The notes under the pieces were generated by a model. The model was not told where the DNA came from. It did no database searches and saw only the letters and a list, made by a program, of their open reading frames with translations. Below, piece after piece: positions 14,288 through 21,962 of a DNA stretch of 41,670 nt; the first letter of the stretch is position 1; every line of letters begins with the position of its first letter. The position numbers and the translations under genes were made by a program. This DNA is from a virus: IMG/VR virus record IMGVR_UViG_3300044712_001987, positions 1-41,670 of that record; one strand, given 5' to 3'.

Positions 14288-14306
14288 ATAAAGCCCTTTA
14301 CTATCA
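14283..14306 (+). promoter_or_regulatory. Candidate Mor-activated late promoter, copy 1
   Basis: These 24 bases begin ATTTTATAAAG and end CTTTACTATCA, and recur exactly at 22718-22741. They include a TTTATAAA dyad and a -10-like TACTAT (14299-14304), but there is no consensus -35, as expected of an activator-dependent promoter. Copy 1 follows a terminator and precedes the lysis/terminase block. Copy 2 precedes the protease/capsid block. Mu has C-activated promoters at equivalent places. Confidence 0.65.
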
Positions 14307-14578
14307 GGCATCAACGTATCTTTGATACGTTGTCCCCGCCATTGATTAACCCCCATGGCGGAGCGCTGAATAAGCCCGGCGTTCCGCCCCTTTTAAAACA
14401 CAACGGCCAACGAGGCTAACGTGATACCCGGTGCCAGCCGGGCGAGAGGGGGAGAGCCCGTCCTCCCCCTCTCACAACTTGAATACCAAGGGAGCCCACG
14501 ACCCCAGCCTCCGTGATCCTGGGCAGGCTCCGTAAAGAGGGGGCGGGTTATCCCGCCCCCATGATAACAGGAGCCCCC
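14307..14578. other. Gene-free leader of the late operon
   Basis: No credible gene is seen. The stretch holds three hairpins: CAACGTATC-TTT-GATACGTTG (14312-14332), a GAGAGGGGG.../...CCCCCTCTC stem near 14450-14476, and GGGGCGGG-TTAT-CCCGCCCC near 14539-14560. They may shape the late mRNA leader. Confidence 0.5.
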
Positions 14579-15049
14579 ATGTCGCACCCCATCACCGCAC
14601 ACTTCACCCTGGAGGAACTCACCCGCTCCGCCACGGCTCTCCGCCTGGGCCTGGATAACACCCTCCCGGCCCAGTTCCTCCGCAACGCCGAAAAGGTGGC
14701 CTCCACCCTGGAGCGCATACGCTCCTACTTCGGAGGGAAGTCCATCCGCATCACCAGCTGCTTCCGCTCGAAAACCGTCAACGCTGCCGTGGGCGGCTCC
14801 CTGACATCGGCGCATTGCGCGGCCATGGCCGCCGACTTCGAGGTCATCGGCGTGCCGCATATCGAGGTGTGCCGGGCAATCCCCGAGATCGTCCCCGAGT
14901 TCGACCAGGTCATCTATGAGTTCGGCCCCACCGGCTGGGTCCACCTGGGTCTGGCGCACAAAGCGCCACGCGGCCAGCAGCTGACGGCTGTGAAGATTAA
15001 AGGCAAGACGGTCTATAAACCGGGGATTCTGGATTTGTGGAAAATATGA
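14579..15049 (+). CDS. Peptidase M15-type endolysin
   Basis: The 156-aa product fits the M15 zinc peptidases used as phage endolysins, which cut the peptide bridges of peptidoglycan. Zinc ligands are expected to be H79 and D86 in TSAHCAAMAADF (the SxHxxGxAxD motif, with the Gly changed to Ala) and H122 in GWVHLGL. An acidic residue shortly before it (E114 or D109) is the likely general base. The ATG at 14579 has GGAG upstream. There is no signal peptide, so release needs a holin, presumably the protein at 15164. Confidence 0.88.
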   Translation: MSHPITAHFTLEELTRSATALRLGLDNTLPAQFLRNAEKVASTLERIRSYFGGKSIRITSCFRSKTVNAAVGGSLTSAHCAAMAADFEVIGVPHIEVCRAIPEIVPEFDQVIYEFGPTGWVHLGLAHKAPRGQQLTAVKIKGKTVYKPGILDLWKI

Positions 15050-15063
15050 AGCGGAGGTCACCC

Positions 15064-15138
15064 ATGCGATTCTGTTTCCTTCTCATCATCCTCGCCGCCC
15101 TCGGAGCCTGTGTGCCCTGGGTACCGGCGTTCAATTAA
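15064..15138 (+). CDS. 24-aa lipoprotein-like peptide
   Basis: The product starts MRFCFLLIILAALGAC and ends VPWVPAFN. It has a short basic start, a hydrophobic core and a lipobox LGAC with the cysteine at residue 16, leaving a mature lipopeptide of only nine residues. GGAGG lies 7 nt upstream of the ATG. It sits between endolysin and holin genes, where Rz1-type spanins or tiny lysis lipoproteins occur. Too small for family assignment. Confidence 0.55.
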   Translation: MRFCFLLIILAALGACVPWVPAFN

Positions 15139-15163
15139 CCATCTACCAACCGGAGGTCAAACT

Positions 15164-15832
15164 ATGAAAACCGACGTAAAGCCCTGGCTCGGAGCCTTAA
15201 CCTTCATCGGATTCATCGCCTGTCTTTTGCTGTTGTTCTATGTCCCCCCTCCCTCCGGGACTCGTGACATCATCCTGATAGTCATCGGCACGCTGGTCGT
15301 CCTAGTCAAAGACGTCTACGGATTTTACTTCGGATCCAGCGAGGGGAGTGCCCGCAAGACCGAGCTGATGAGCGGCGCGGACCTGCCGATTGCGCCGGCA
15401 CTGATTCAGGGCACAACAAGCATTCCCCCTACATCCTCCGTCAAAGAAGGTGGGTTCGCACGCCTGTCTATCCTGGTCATCCTTGCAATCCTGGTAACGG
15501 CCTTCATCACCGGCTGCGCAACTACCGAGACCCCGCAGAGCACAGCAGCCAAATCGCTCCTCGGTACCCGCCAGGGCATCATCGCCGTTGCCACCACCGC
15601 CGATGAGCTGTGCACGCAAGGGGTGATGAAACAGGCGGATTGCGACACCGCCGCCAAGGTTTACACCCAGGCACAGGTCGCGTACAACCTCGCGTCTGAT
15701 GCCTTCCTGGTCTACCTGGATACCGGACAGCCGGGCGGCTTTGAAGCGGTCATGTCCCGGCTCAGGACGCTTTTACTCGATATGCAGAAACTGACGGGCG
15801 CGGCAAGCAGCGCCCCTACGGGAGGTAAATGA
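15164..15832 (+). CDS. Holin-like protein fused to a lipoprotein-type C-terminal domain
   Basis: Start at ATG 15164 with GGAGG upstream; 222 aa. Residues 10-27 and 35-50 are membrane segments followed by YGFYFGSSEGSARK, a pattern typical of phage two-TM holins. After a linker, a third hydrophobic stretch (101-117) ends ITGC at C118, a good lipobox. A helical domain of about 100 residues rich in Ala/Thr follows. It looks like a holin and a spanin-like lipoprotein joined in one frame. Whether the second half is made separately is unknown; no strong internal ribosome site was noted. Confidence 0.65.
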   Translation: MKTDVKPWLGALTFIGFIACLLLLFYVPPPSGTRDIILIVIGTLVVLVKDVYGFYFGSSEGSARKTELMSGADLPIAPALIQGTTSIPPTSSVKEGGFARLSILVILAILVTAFITGCATTETPQSTAAKSLLGTRQGIIAVATTADELCTQGVMKQADCDTAAKVYTQAQVAYNLASDAFLVYLDTGQPGGFEAVMSRLRTLLLDMQKLTGAASSAPTGGK

Positions 15833-16026
15833 TGGACCCTGCAATCGCGCAACTCATTCTCTTGGGACTCACCCTGGCGGAGAAGGTCATTTTCTCGGTG
15901 GGCGGCAAACTGATCGAGGTCAACACCTCGGACCTTACCGACCCGGCAAAGATAACCAAGGCGCTGGAAGCCGCACGGGAGGAAGGTTTCCCTGCCCTGA
16001 AGTTCGTCAGCTCCGCCCAGGGGTAG
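15832..16026 (+). CDS. Small late protein, unknown function
   Basis: The 64-aa product begins MDPAIAQLILLGLTLAEKVIF, a hydrophobic or amphipathic helix, followed by DLTDPAKITKALEAAREEGF. The ATG at 15832 is 6 nt from GGAGG; the ATG at 15829 is only 3 nt away. It sits in the lysis cassette. Unknown family. Confidence 0.55.
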   Translation: MDPAIAQLILLGLTLAEKVIFSVGGKLIEVNTSDLTDPAKITKALEAAREEGFPALKFVSSAQG

Positions 16027-16029
16027 ATT

Positions 16030-16296
16030 GTGGCAGACGAGATCGATCGCGCCCAGGCGAATGATGCGTTTTTTCTTGAGCTGGCGCTGAGAAACTTAAA
16101 TCCCCCCCATCCCCCCTTTGCCAAAGTGGGGAGCCCGAACGAAGTAGATAACCCCACTCTAAAAAAGGGGGGTGGCGAAGCCGGGGGGATTTGCATCGAC
16201 TGCGACAAACCCATCCCCGAAGCCCGCCGCCGGGCGGTACCCGGGTGCACTAGGTGTATAAACTGCCAAACAGAATTTGAACGGAGATCCCCGTGA
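16030..16296 (+). CDS. TraR/DksA-type zinc finger protein with in-frame repeat insertion
   Basis: The N-terminal MADEIDRAQANDAFFLELAL and the C-terminal four-cysteine finger CIDC...PEARRRAVPGCTRC-x2-C are typical of small TraR/DksA-family proteins of Mu-like phages, which bind the RNA polymerase secondary channel or have unknown roles. Between them about 32 extra residues (PPHPPFAKVG...KKGGGEAGG) come from the repeat at 16098-16192. The family normally has a short linker there, so this is a visible insertion into a known gene. The start is GTG. The product has 88 aa. Confidence 0.82.
   Translation: MADEIDRAQANDAFFLELALRNLNPPHPPFAKVGSPNEVDNPTLKKGGGEAGGICIDCDKPIPEARRRAVPGCTRCINCQTEFERRSP
16098..16192. 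repeat. MITE-like palindromic repeat, copy 2 (inside TraR-like gene)
   Basis: It starts AAATCCCCCC and ends GGGGGGATTT, with CCCCCTTTGCCAAAG and CCCCACTCTAAAAAAGGGG arms and the GGTGGCGAAGCC block shared with copy 1 at 11875-11981. It is read through in the same kind of frame as copy 1, giving Pro-rich and Lys/Gly-rich peptides. Confidence 0.87.
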
Positions 16297-16622
16297 GCCA
16301 ACTACCTGCAATCAACTATCAAGCCCTCAACTTCTGGTTCGGTGTCGGGAACTCTTGCATCATGCTGATCCTTGGCGTCGTAGGTTGGTGGAACCTCCGG
16401 GAGAAGGTCACCAACAAAAGATTTCAGGAGGCGGAGAAACGCCTCGCCGGGCTGGAGAGCGACATCAAGCACCCGCCGTCATGCACTTACCACCCGCGCC
16501 TGGAAGAGCGGATGGACACGGCTGTAGGCAAGTTGGAACGGATGGACGGCAAAATCGACGGCCTCAACAGGGCCGTCGACCTTATGAATGAATTCCTGAT
16601 TAATCAGGGAGGTAAACGGTAA
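16293..16622 (+). CDS. DUF2730 family membrane-anchored coiled-coil protein
   Basis: The 109-aa product has one membrane segment (about 14-33, NFWFGVGNSCIMLILGVVGW) and a helical coiled-coil tail with the family-like pattern RLAGLESDIKHPPSCTYHP and a final KIDGLNRAVDLMNEFLI. DUF2730 genes sit just before the terminase genes in Mu-like phages; the function is unknown. GTG start in an overlap with the previous gene. Confidence 0.8.
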   Translation: MSQLPAINYQALNFWFGVGNSCIMLILGVVGWWNLREKVTNKRFQEAEKRLAGLESDIKHPPSCTYHPRLEERMDTAVGKLERMDGKIDGLNRAVDLMNEFLINQGGKR

Positions 16623-16918
16623 TGGCATTCTCCGATCTTTTGACCACCGATATCCGCCTTGTCATCCTGCGGGCACTGGAGCAGGACCTGGGTTACAGCC
16701 ACAACGAGTCCATCATCCACTCCGTAGTGGAACGGTTCGGCCACAAGTGCAGCCGGGACGTCATCAGAACACAGCTTTGCTGGCTCCGAGAGCAAGGGCT
16801 CGTCACCATTGAGGACGTGGCCGGCTACATGGTGGCGACGATCACCCTGCGCGGCGCGGACGTGGCTTGTGGCCGGGCAACCGTGCCGGGCGTTAAGCGC
16901 CCGAACCCGAGGGGTTGA
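16622..16918 (+). CDS. ArsR-like winged-helix phage protein
   Basis: The 98-aa winged helix has the order RLVILRALEQDLGYSHNES, CSRDVIRTQLCWLREQGLV and a wing ending ITLRGADVACG. This matches a conserved Mu-like phage family of small wHTH proteins (VpaChn25_0724-like) located between DUF2730 and the small terminase. No cognate DNA site is known. Confidence 0.75.
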   Translation: MAFSDLLTTDIRLVILRALEQDLGYSHNESIIHSVVERFGHKCSRDVIRTQLCWLREQGLVTIEDVAGYMVATITLRGADVACGRATVPGVKRPNPRG

Positions 16919-16920
16919 GC

Positions 16921-17490
16921 ATGGGCCGCCAACCATCGTCCATAGACATGCTGCCGACCGAGATCAAGGAGCAGCTCCAGGAACTGCTGCGCGATCCGCG
17001 CTGCACTCAGCTGGACGCTACCAGGAAGATAAACGAGATACTGGAGGCCGAAGGCCATCCTGACCGGCTTACCAAGTCCAGCGTAAACCGTTATGCCCTC
17101 AAGATGGAAGAGGTGGGCGCAAAGATCCGCCAGGGCCGTGAAATGGCCGAGATGTGGATCGGCAAGTTCGGCGCCGCCCCCCAGGGCCAGCTCGGGCTCC
17201 TCATCACCGAAATGCTGCGCACTCTTGCCTATGACCTGTCGCTCAGACTCCAGGACGCGGACATAAACGACCCGGAAACCCTGTCCGCCACCATCGACCA
17301 GGTGAAGGCCTTGGCCCTGGGCGTGCAGCGGCTGGAACAGAGCACGACCCTGAATGTGAAGCGGGAGGCGGATATAAGGCGGCAGGCCTTTCAGGATGCC
17401 GCCGATGCGGTGGAGAAGTCCGACAGCCTGCAGCTGAAACCCGAAACTCTCGACTACATCAAGAAGGTGATCTATGGCCTGGCGTCATAA
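16921..17490 (+). CDS. Small terminase subunit (Mu gp27-like, DUF3486)
   Basis: The 191-aa protein opens GRQPSSIDMLPTEIKEQL, as in DUF3486 proteins. It has a predicted helix-turn-helix in the first 80 residues (LDATRKINEIL...LTKSSVNRYALKME) and a helical oligomerisation region behind it. It recognises the packaging site and hands DNA to the large subunit. The ATG at 16921 is 6 nt after GAGGGG; a TTG at 16915 is too close. It overlaps the large subunit gene by 17 bp. Confidence 0.88.
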   Translation: MGRQPSSIDMLPTEIKEQLQELLRDPRCTQLDATRKINEILEAEGHPDRLTKSSVNRYALKMEEVGAKIRQGREMAEMWIGKFGAAPQGQLGLLITEMLRTLAYDLSLRLQDADINDPETLSATIDQVKALALGVQRLEQSTTLNVKREADIRRQAFQDAADAVEKSDSLQLKPETLDYIKKVIYGLAS

Positions 17491-19123
17491 TTTCCTCCAC
17501 ATATTCCTCCCGGCCCTCGCCTTCTTCTTCCTCATGGGGACGATCCGGCCGGATGCGGTCCTGGCCGCGGACAAGGCTGCCCAGGCCCCGAGCCATGTCC
17601 CGACCTCGGAAGACCAGCACAAGAGTTCCGCTTTCCCTCCCGGCTTCGAGCCGCTCATAAAGCTCACCGAGTACCAGAAGCGCTGGATCGAGGACAAGAG
17701 CCGCTTCAAGATCGGCATGATGAGCCGCCAGGGCGGGAAGAGCTTCGGCACCTCCCTGGAAGCGGTCATCGACTGCTACGAGCACAAGACCAAGTGGGTC
17801 TTTCTCTCCGCCGGAGAGCGGCAGTCCCGCGAGCTCATGTCCACGGCCGCCATGCACGCCCGCGCCATCGGCCTCGCCGTCATCGAACTGGAAGGGACCT
17901 TCAAGGAAGGCGATACGGAATACAAGCAGCTGGAGATCGTTTTTCCCAACGGCAGCCGGATCATCGGCCTGCCCGCCAACCCGGCGACCGCCCGCGGCCA
18001 CTCGGCCCATATCCTCCTTGACGAGTTCGCCTTCCACAAGGATTCCCGGGCCATCTGGAAGGCCCTCTTCCCCACCGTCACCCGTGGCTACAAGATTCGG
18101 ATTATCTCCACCCCCATGGGGAAGAAGAACAAGTTCTACGAACTCTGGACAGCAAAGACCCTTCAGACATTCAACGGCGTTGAGCACGAGGTCAAGGGAG
18201 AAAGGGGCGGCTGGTCAAAGCACAAGGTCGACATCTTCGACGCCGTGGCCATGGGCCTCACCCTTGTCGACGAGGACGGCAACGAGATCGAGCCCGAGGA
18301 CCTGCGGCTGGCGCTCGCCGACGATGAAGCCTGGCATCAGGAATACCTCTGCGAGTTCATCGACGAAACCACCGCCTTCCTAACCTATGACCTCATCGAG
18401 AGCGTCGAGGACGTGCGTATCGACCACTATCCACACTGGGCGGAGGAGCTTGTCAATGCAGCCATCGACTTCCACGAAGAGCACAAGTCCGAGGAGAATC
18501 CTCCTCCTTTCACGGCGGGGAGGGAAATCCTTGCTGATGTCCTGTTTGCGGGAGATCTATATCTTGGCTTCGACGTTGCCCGAAGACGAGATATGTCAAT
18601 CATCTGGCTTGATGAGGATAGTGCTGGAGTCGCCCGAGCCCGAGCTGTTATTGACCTCAAGAAGCAGCCCTTCGGGGTGCAGCGCCTGGTTCTGTTCTCG
18701 CTTCTGCGGCTGTCGCGCATGCGCCGCGGCTGTATCGATGAGACCGGCGTCGGCATGCAACTGGCTGAAGAGGCCCTTGAGATGTTCGGCAGCCACATGG
18801 TCGAGCCGGTTACGTTCACGCCCAAGAGCAAAGAGGCTCTTGCCAACGGAATCAAGAAAAGCTTCGAAGACCAGAAAGACCGGATCCCGGCGGAAACAGC
18901 AATCAGGCAGAGCCTGCACACGGTTAAGAAGGTAGCCACAAGCGCAGGAAACTTCCGCTTCGACGCCGACCGGGAAGAAACGACCGGCCATGCGGACCAT
19001 TTCTGGGCAAAGAGCCTGGCGGTAATGGCGCGGTCGAACCCTTCCGCCCCCATCGAACACAGGACCGCCGGCCCGCTCCGGCCGGGCTACGGCGGAGCGA
19101 TGAACAATTACATGAGGACCTGA
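17474..19123 (+). CDS. Large terminase subunit (Mu gp28-like)
   Basis: This is the packaging motor, with ATPase and nuclease parts. The Walker A variant is SRQGGKS (84-90) and Walker B is ILLDEFAF (180-187, D183-E184). The second half holds the RNase H-like nuclease, with the FDVARRRD segment near residue 355. The length, 549 aa, is usual for Mu gp28. Odd point: residues 1-33 read like a Sec signal peptide (HNFLHIFLPALAFFFLMG, then VLA|AD), which a cytoplasmic motor should not need. The ATG at 17474 has AGGTG close upstream. A start at M21 or later would remove most of this segment. Confidence 0.93.
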   Translation: MAWRHNFLHIFLPALAFFFLMGTIRPDAVLAADKAAQAPSHVPTSEDQHKSSAFPPGFEPLIKLTEYQKRWIEDKSRFKIGMMSRQGGKSFGTSLEAVIDCYEHKTKWVFLSAGERQSRELMSTAAMHARAIGLAVIELEGTFKEGDTEYKQLEIVFPNGSRIIGLPANPATARGHSAHILLDEFAFHKDSRAIWKALFPTVTRGYKIRIISTPMGKKNKFYELWTAKTLQTFNGVEHEVKGERGGWSKHKVDIFDAVAMGLTLVDEDGNEIEPEDLRLALADDEAWHQEYLCEFIDETTAFLTYDLIESVEDVRIDHYPHWAEELVNAAIDFHEEHKSEENPPPFTAGREILADVLFAGDLYLGFDVARRRDMSIIWLDEDSAGVARARAVIDLKKQPFGVQRLVLFSLLRLSRMRRGCIDETGVGMQLAEEALEMFGSHMVEPVTFTPKSKEALANGIKKSFEDQKDRIPAETAIRQSLHTVKKVATSAGNFRFDADREETTGHADHFWAKSLAVMARSNPSAPIEHRTAGPLRPGYGGAMNNYMRT

Positions 19124-19124
19124 C

Positions 19125-20645
19125 ATGGCTGAAAAGCAAAAACCCATCACCGACGAGATAGCCAGCGCGGCAACCGATTTCGATATCTTTCAGGGGTTCA
19201 TGACCCACCTGGCCAATCCGGACAAGGTGCTGGCCCTGGAGTGCGGCGGCGACATCACCGTCTATGACGACATGAGCCGGGATGATCGTATCGGCCCTTC
19301 GCTGCGTACCCGTGCGCTGGCGGTCATCGGTCGGGAATGGGAAGTTACCCCTTTCTCGGACAAGGCCGAGGATATGCTGCGAGCCGAATACGTGAAACAG
19401 GTCTTCCTCGGCTTTCCCTTCGATCGCGCCCGGCGGGCGCTGCTGCGCGGAGGCACCCTCAAGGGGTTCGCTCTGTCCGAAGTGATGTGGGACTACAGCG
19501 AAGGGGATGTGTTCATCAAGGACATGCGCCACCGGAACCAGCGGCGCTTCCGCTTCGACCTGGAGGGAAACATCCTGCTCATCACCCGCGACAACCCCAT
19601 GGGTGAGAACGTGAGTACGAGGGAAGGCCTGCCGCTTCGGAAGTTCCAGCATGTAACCTTCGGCGATGAGGTGGAGACCCCCTACGGCGTGGGCCTGGGC
19701 CGGGAGTTGTACTGGCCATGGTGGTTCAAGAAGAACGGCATCAAGTTCTGGCTGATGTTTTGCGACAAATTCGCCGGCCCCACGGTCAAGGGCGAATACC
19801 CGGCCGGTGCGACCGAGGAGCAGAAAAACAGCCTCCTGTCGGCGGCCCAAGCGGTCCACTCCAACAATGCCGTGATTTTCCCCCAAGGGATGAGCCTGTC
19901 TCTCCTTGAGGCGGCGCGCAGCGGCTCCATCACCACCTATAAGGAGTTGGTGGAATACATGGACGCCGCCATGACCGTGGTGATCCTCGGCCAGACCGCC
20001 ACCACGGAAGGGACACCCGGCGCGCTCGGCAACCAGGATGCCCAGGCGGACGTGCGGGGCGACCTGGTCAAGGCGGACGCGGACGCGCTGAGCGAGGCAC
20101 TCAACAGCGAGAACGGCGTGGTGCGCTGGCTGGTGGATTACCAGTTCCCGGGTACGAAGAAGTACCCGCAGATCTGGATAAAGACCGAGGATGAGGATGA
20201 CGAGCTGACCGTGGCCGGGCGTGATGAGAAGCGCTCCAACGCCGTGGCCGCCAGCGGCGCGCGATTGACGCCGGTTTACTTCAAGCGGCGGTACAACCTG
20301 GAGGGGGATGAGATAGAGACCACCCCCCAGCCCCCTCCTGAATCAGGAGGGGTAGCCCGGCAGGGCGCGGGTGACGGGATTTCCCTCGCCGAACCGGGAA
20401 ACGACCCCACGGCAACCGTCTCAGCCCTCACCGACCGCCTGGGCAAAGCCGCCGCCCCTCAGACCGACGCCTGGATCGACGCCCTGAAGAAACGCATCGG
20501 CGCTGCCGAGAGCATCGATGAGCTTCCGGAGATCATCCTTGCCGCCTATCCGGACATGAGCGTGGAGGCCCTGGCCGGGATCGTCGCCGAGGAGACCATG
20601 CGGGCATTCATGGCCGGACGCATTGAGGCGGAGAGCGGCGAATGA
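19125..20645 (+). CDS. Portal protein (Mu gp29-like, DUF935)
   Basis: The 506-aa product is a DUF935 portal: DDRIGPSLRTRALAVIGREW near 52-71, a conserved LRGGTLKGFALSEVMW block near 108, the WWFKKNG and DKFAGPTVKGEYP blocks, and GQTATTEGTPGALGNQ near 290. It forms the dodecameric DNA channel of the head. Near residues 400-420 a Pro/Gly-rich stretch (PQPPPESGG) is encoded by a palindromic repeat (20332-20352) and seems to be an in-frame addition between the portal body and its C-terminal extension. Confidence 0.9.
   Translation: MAEKQKPITDEIASAATDFDIFQGFMTHLANPDKVLALECGGDITVYDDMSRDDRIGPSLRTRALAVIGREWEVTPFSDKAEDMLRAEYVKQVFLGFPFDRARRALLRGGTLKGFALSEVMWDYSEGDVFIKDMRHRNQRRFRFDLEGNILLITRDNPMGENVSTREGLPLRKFQHVTFGDEVETPYGVGLGRELYWPWWFKKNGIKFWLMFCDKFAGPTVKGEYPAGATEEQKNSLLSAAQAVHSNNAVIFPQGMSLSLLEAARSGSITTYKELVEYMDAAMTVVILGQTATTEGTPGALGNQDAQADVRGDLVKADADALSEALNSENGVVRWLVDYQFPGTKKYPQIWIKTEDEDDELTVAGRDEKRSNAVAASGARLTPVYFKRRYNLEGDEIETTPQPPPESGGVARQGAGDGISLAEPGNDPTATVSALTDRLGKAAAPQTDAWIDALKKRIGAAESIDELPEIILAAYPDMSVEALAGIVAEETMRAFMAGRIEAESGE
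20332..20352. repeat. Palindromic repeat inside the portal gene
   Basis: CCCCTCCTGA and TCAGGAGGGG form a perfect 10-bp inverted repeat around one base, with a CCCCCCAG block before and a GTAGCCCGGCAGGG segment after. It resembles intergenic repeat elements but is read in frame. Confidence 0.6.
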
Positions 20646-21838
20646 CCCCCAAAGAATTCGAAGCCATCTTCAAATTGCCTTTCAACGAGGCTTCCAGGTT
20701 CTTTCAAGAGAAGCTGAACATCCCGACGAGCGCATGGGACGCCCTCTGGAAAGAACAGCACGCCAGGGGCTTCATGGCTGCCGGGGCGATGAAGGCGGAC
20801 CTGCTCACGGATCTGCGAGGGGCAGTGCAGAAGGCAATCGATGGCAAGCTCACCCTAAAGGATTTCCGCGAGCAGTTCGACGGGATCGTTGAAAAGCACG
20901 GCTGGGCATACAAGGGCGGGCGTAACTGGCGCAGCCGCCTGATCTGGGACATCAACATCACCACCGCCTACCAGGCGGGCCGCTGGCAGCAATTCGAGGA
21001 GAGCCTTACCGAGTTCCTCCGCTACGTGCATGCCGACGGGGTCATCAATCCCCGGCCGTTGCACGTGTCCTGGAACGGGACCGTGCTCCCAATTGATCAT
21101 CCCTGGTGGGACACCCATTATGGCCCCAACGGATGGGGATGCCACTGCCGGGCGGTCCGGGCTTGGAAACAGGATTATGAGAAAGCGTTGAAGGAAGGTC
21201 GCGGGCAAGCCCCGTCCTCAGCCATCGACCCTACAACTGGCGCGCCGGTGGGTATCGATAAGGGGTGGGATTACAACGTGGGGAAGGCGGCCTTCGGCCA
21301 GAGCATCCAGAAGAAGCTCATGGAAGACCAGGGACCGTGGAAAGACCTTTACCCGGCTGGACCGGAGGAGTACCGCCGTCCGGCAAAGATGCCGGTGGAC
21401 GCGCCGAAGGCGGAACGCGGCACTTTGGAGCACACCCAAACCGGCCTTCGGGAGGCGTTGAGAAGGGCGGTTGGCGGCGATTCGGTATCTATCGCTGATC
21501 CGACCGGAGAGAGAACGCTGATTACCCAGGGGATAGTGGATCATATTCTGGCGAAGTCGGACAAACGATGGGACGGTCGGGAGGAATATTTCCCGTTCAT
21601 CCGCGAGCTGCTCGAAGACCCTTACGAGATATGGGTCAATTTCGCGATAAGCGAGGTCTCCGGCCGGGTCGGACTGCGCAAGAAGTACGTGAAGGTCATA
21701 CGGCTGGACAAGAATCGGCTTCTGGGGCTGTACGCGGAGATTCAGGACGGTGTCTGGGTGAGCGGGGATTTCTTCCGCGGCGGGATGACCGCGGCCAACA
21801 ATCTGCGGAAGGGGAAGCTGCTGTACGGCAGGGAATGA
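20642..21838 (+). CDS. MuF-type minor head protein fused to a BECR-fold nuclease-like domain
   Basis: Residues 1-190 are the Mu F/SPP1 gp7 head-morphogenesis domain, including RSRLIWDINITTAYQAGRW (98-116) and the C-terminal signature THYGPNGWGCHCR (158-170). After a linker (about 200-285), residues 286-398 form a separate domain (GERTLITQGIVDHILAK, then EYFPFIRELLEDPYEIWVNF and beta strands with KKYVKVIRL). It resembles PBECR2, the phage barnase-EndoU-colicin-RelE-type nuclease found at MuF C-termini. Such proteins may be injected with DNA and act as RNase toxins. Catalytic residues cannot be assigned by eye. No obvious immunity gene follows. Confidence 0.88.
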   Translation: MTPKEFEAIFKLPFNEASRFFQEKLNIPTSAWDALWKEQHARGFMAAGAMKADLLTDLRGAVQKAIDGKLTLKDFREQFDGIVEKHGWAYKGGRNWRSRLIWDINITTAYQAGRWQQFEESLTEFLRYVHADGVINPRPLHVSWNGTVLPIDHPWWDTHYGPNGWGCHCRAVRAWKQDYEKALKEGRGQAPSSAIDPTTGAPVGIDKGWDYNVGKAAFGQSIQKKLMEDQGPWKDLYPAGPEEYRRPAKMPVDAPKAERGTLEHTQTGLREALRRAVGGDSVSIADPTGERTLITQGIVDHILAKSDKRWDGREEYFPFIRELLEDPYEIWVNFAISEVSGRVGLRKKYVKVIRLDKNRLLGLYAEIQDGVWVSGDFFRGGMTAANNLRKGKLLYGRE

Positions 21839-21962
21839 GAGCTATGCGCCTCCGTCCAGACGCACGTCCTTTGCCCGACGGTTACGGGGAACGGCCCCGC
21901 CGAGCCAGCAAGTGAGTAAATACTACCGCATTCGCACCGGGATGTAAACAGGGAACCGCCAA

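Noticed and set aside
15110-15163. Upstream extension of the holin-like gene
   Set aside because: The extra N-terminus overlaps the 24-aa lipopeptide gene, and the ATG at 15164 has a proper GGAGG.
21844-21915. 23-aa Arg/Pro-rich frame after the MuF-nuclease gene as an immunity gene
   Set aside because: Too short for a known BECR immunity protein, weak ribosome site and simple Arg/Pro composition; probably noise.
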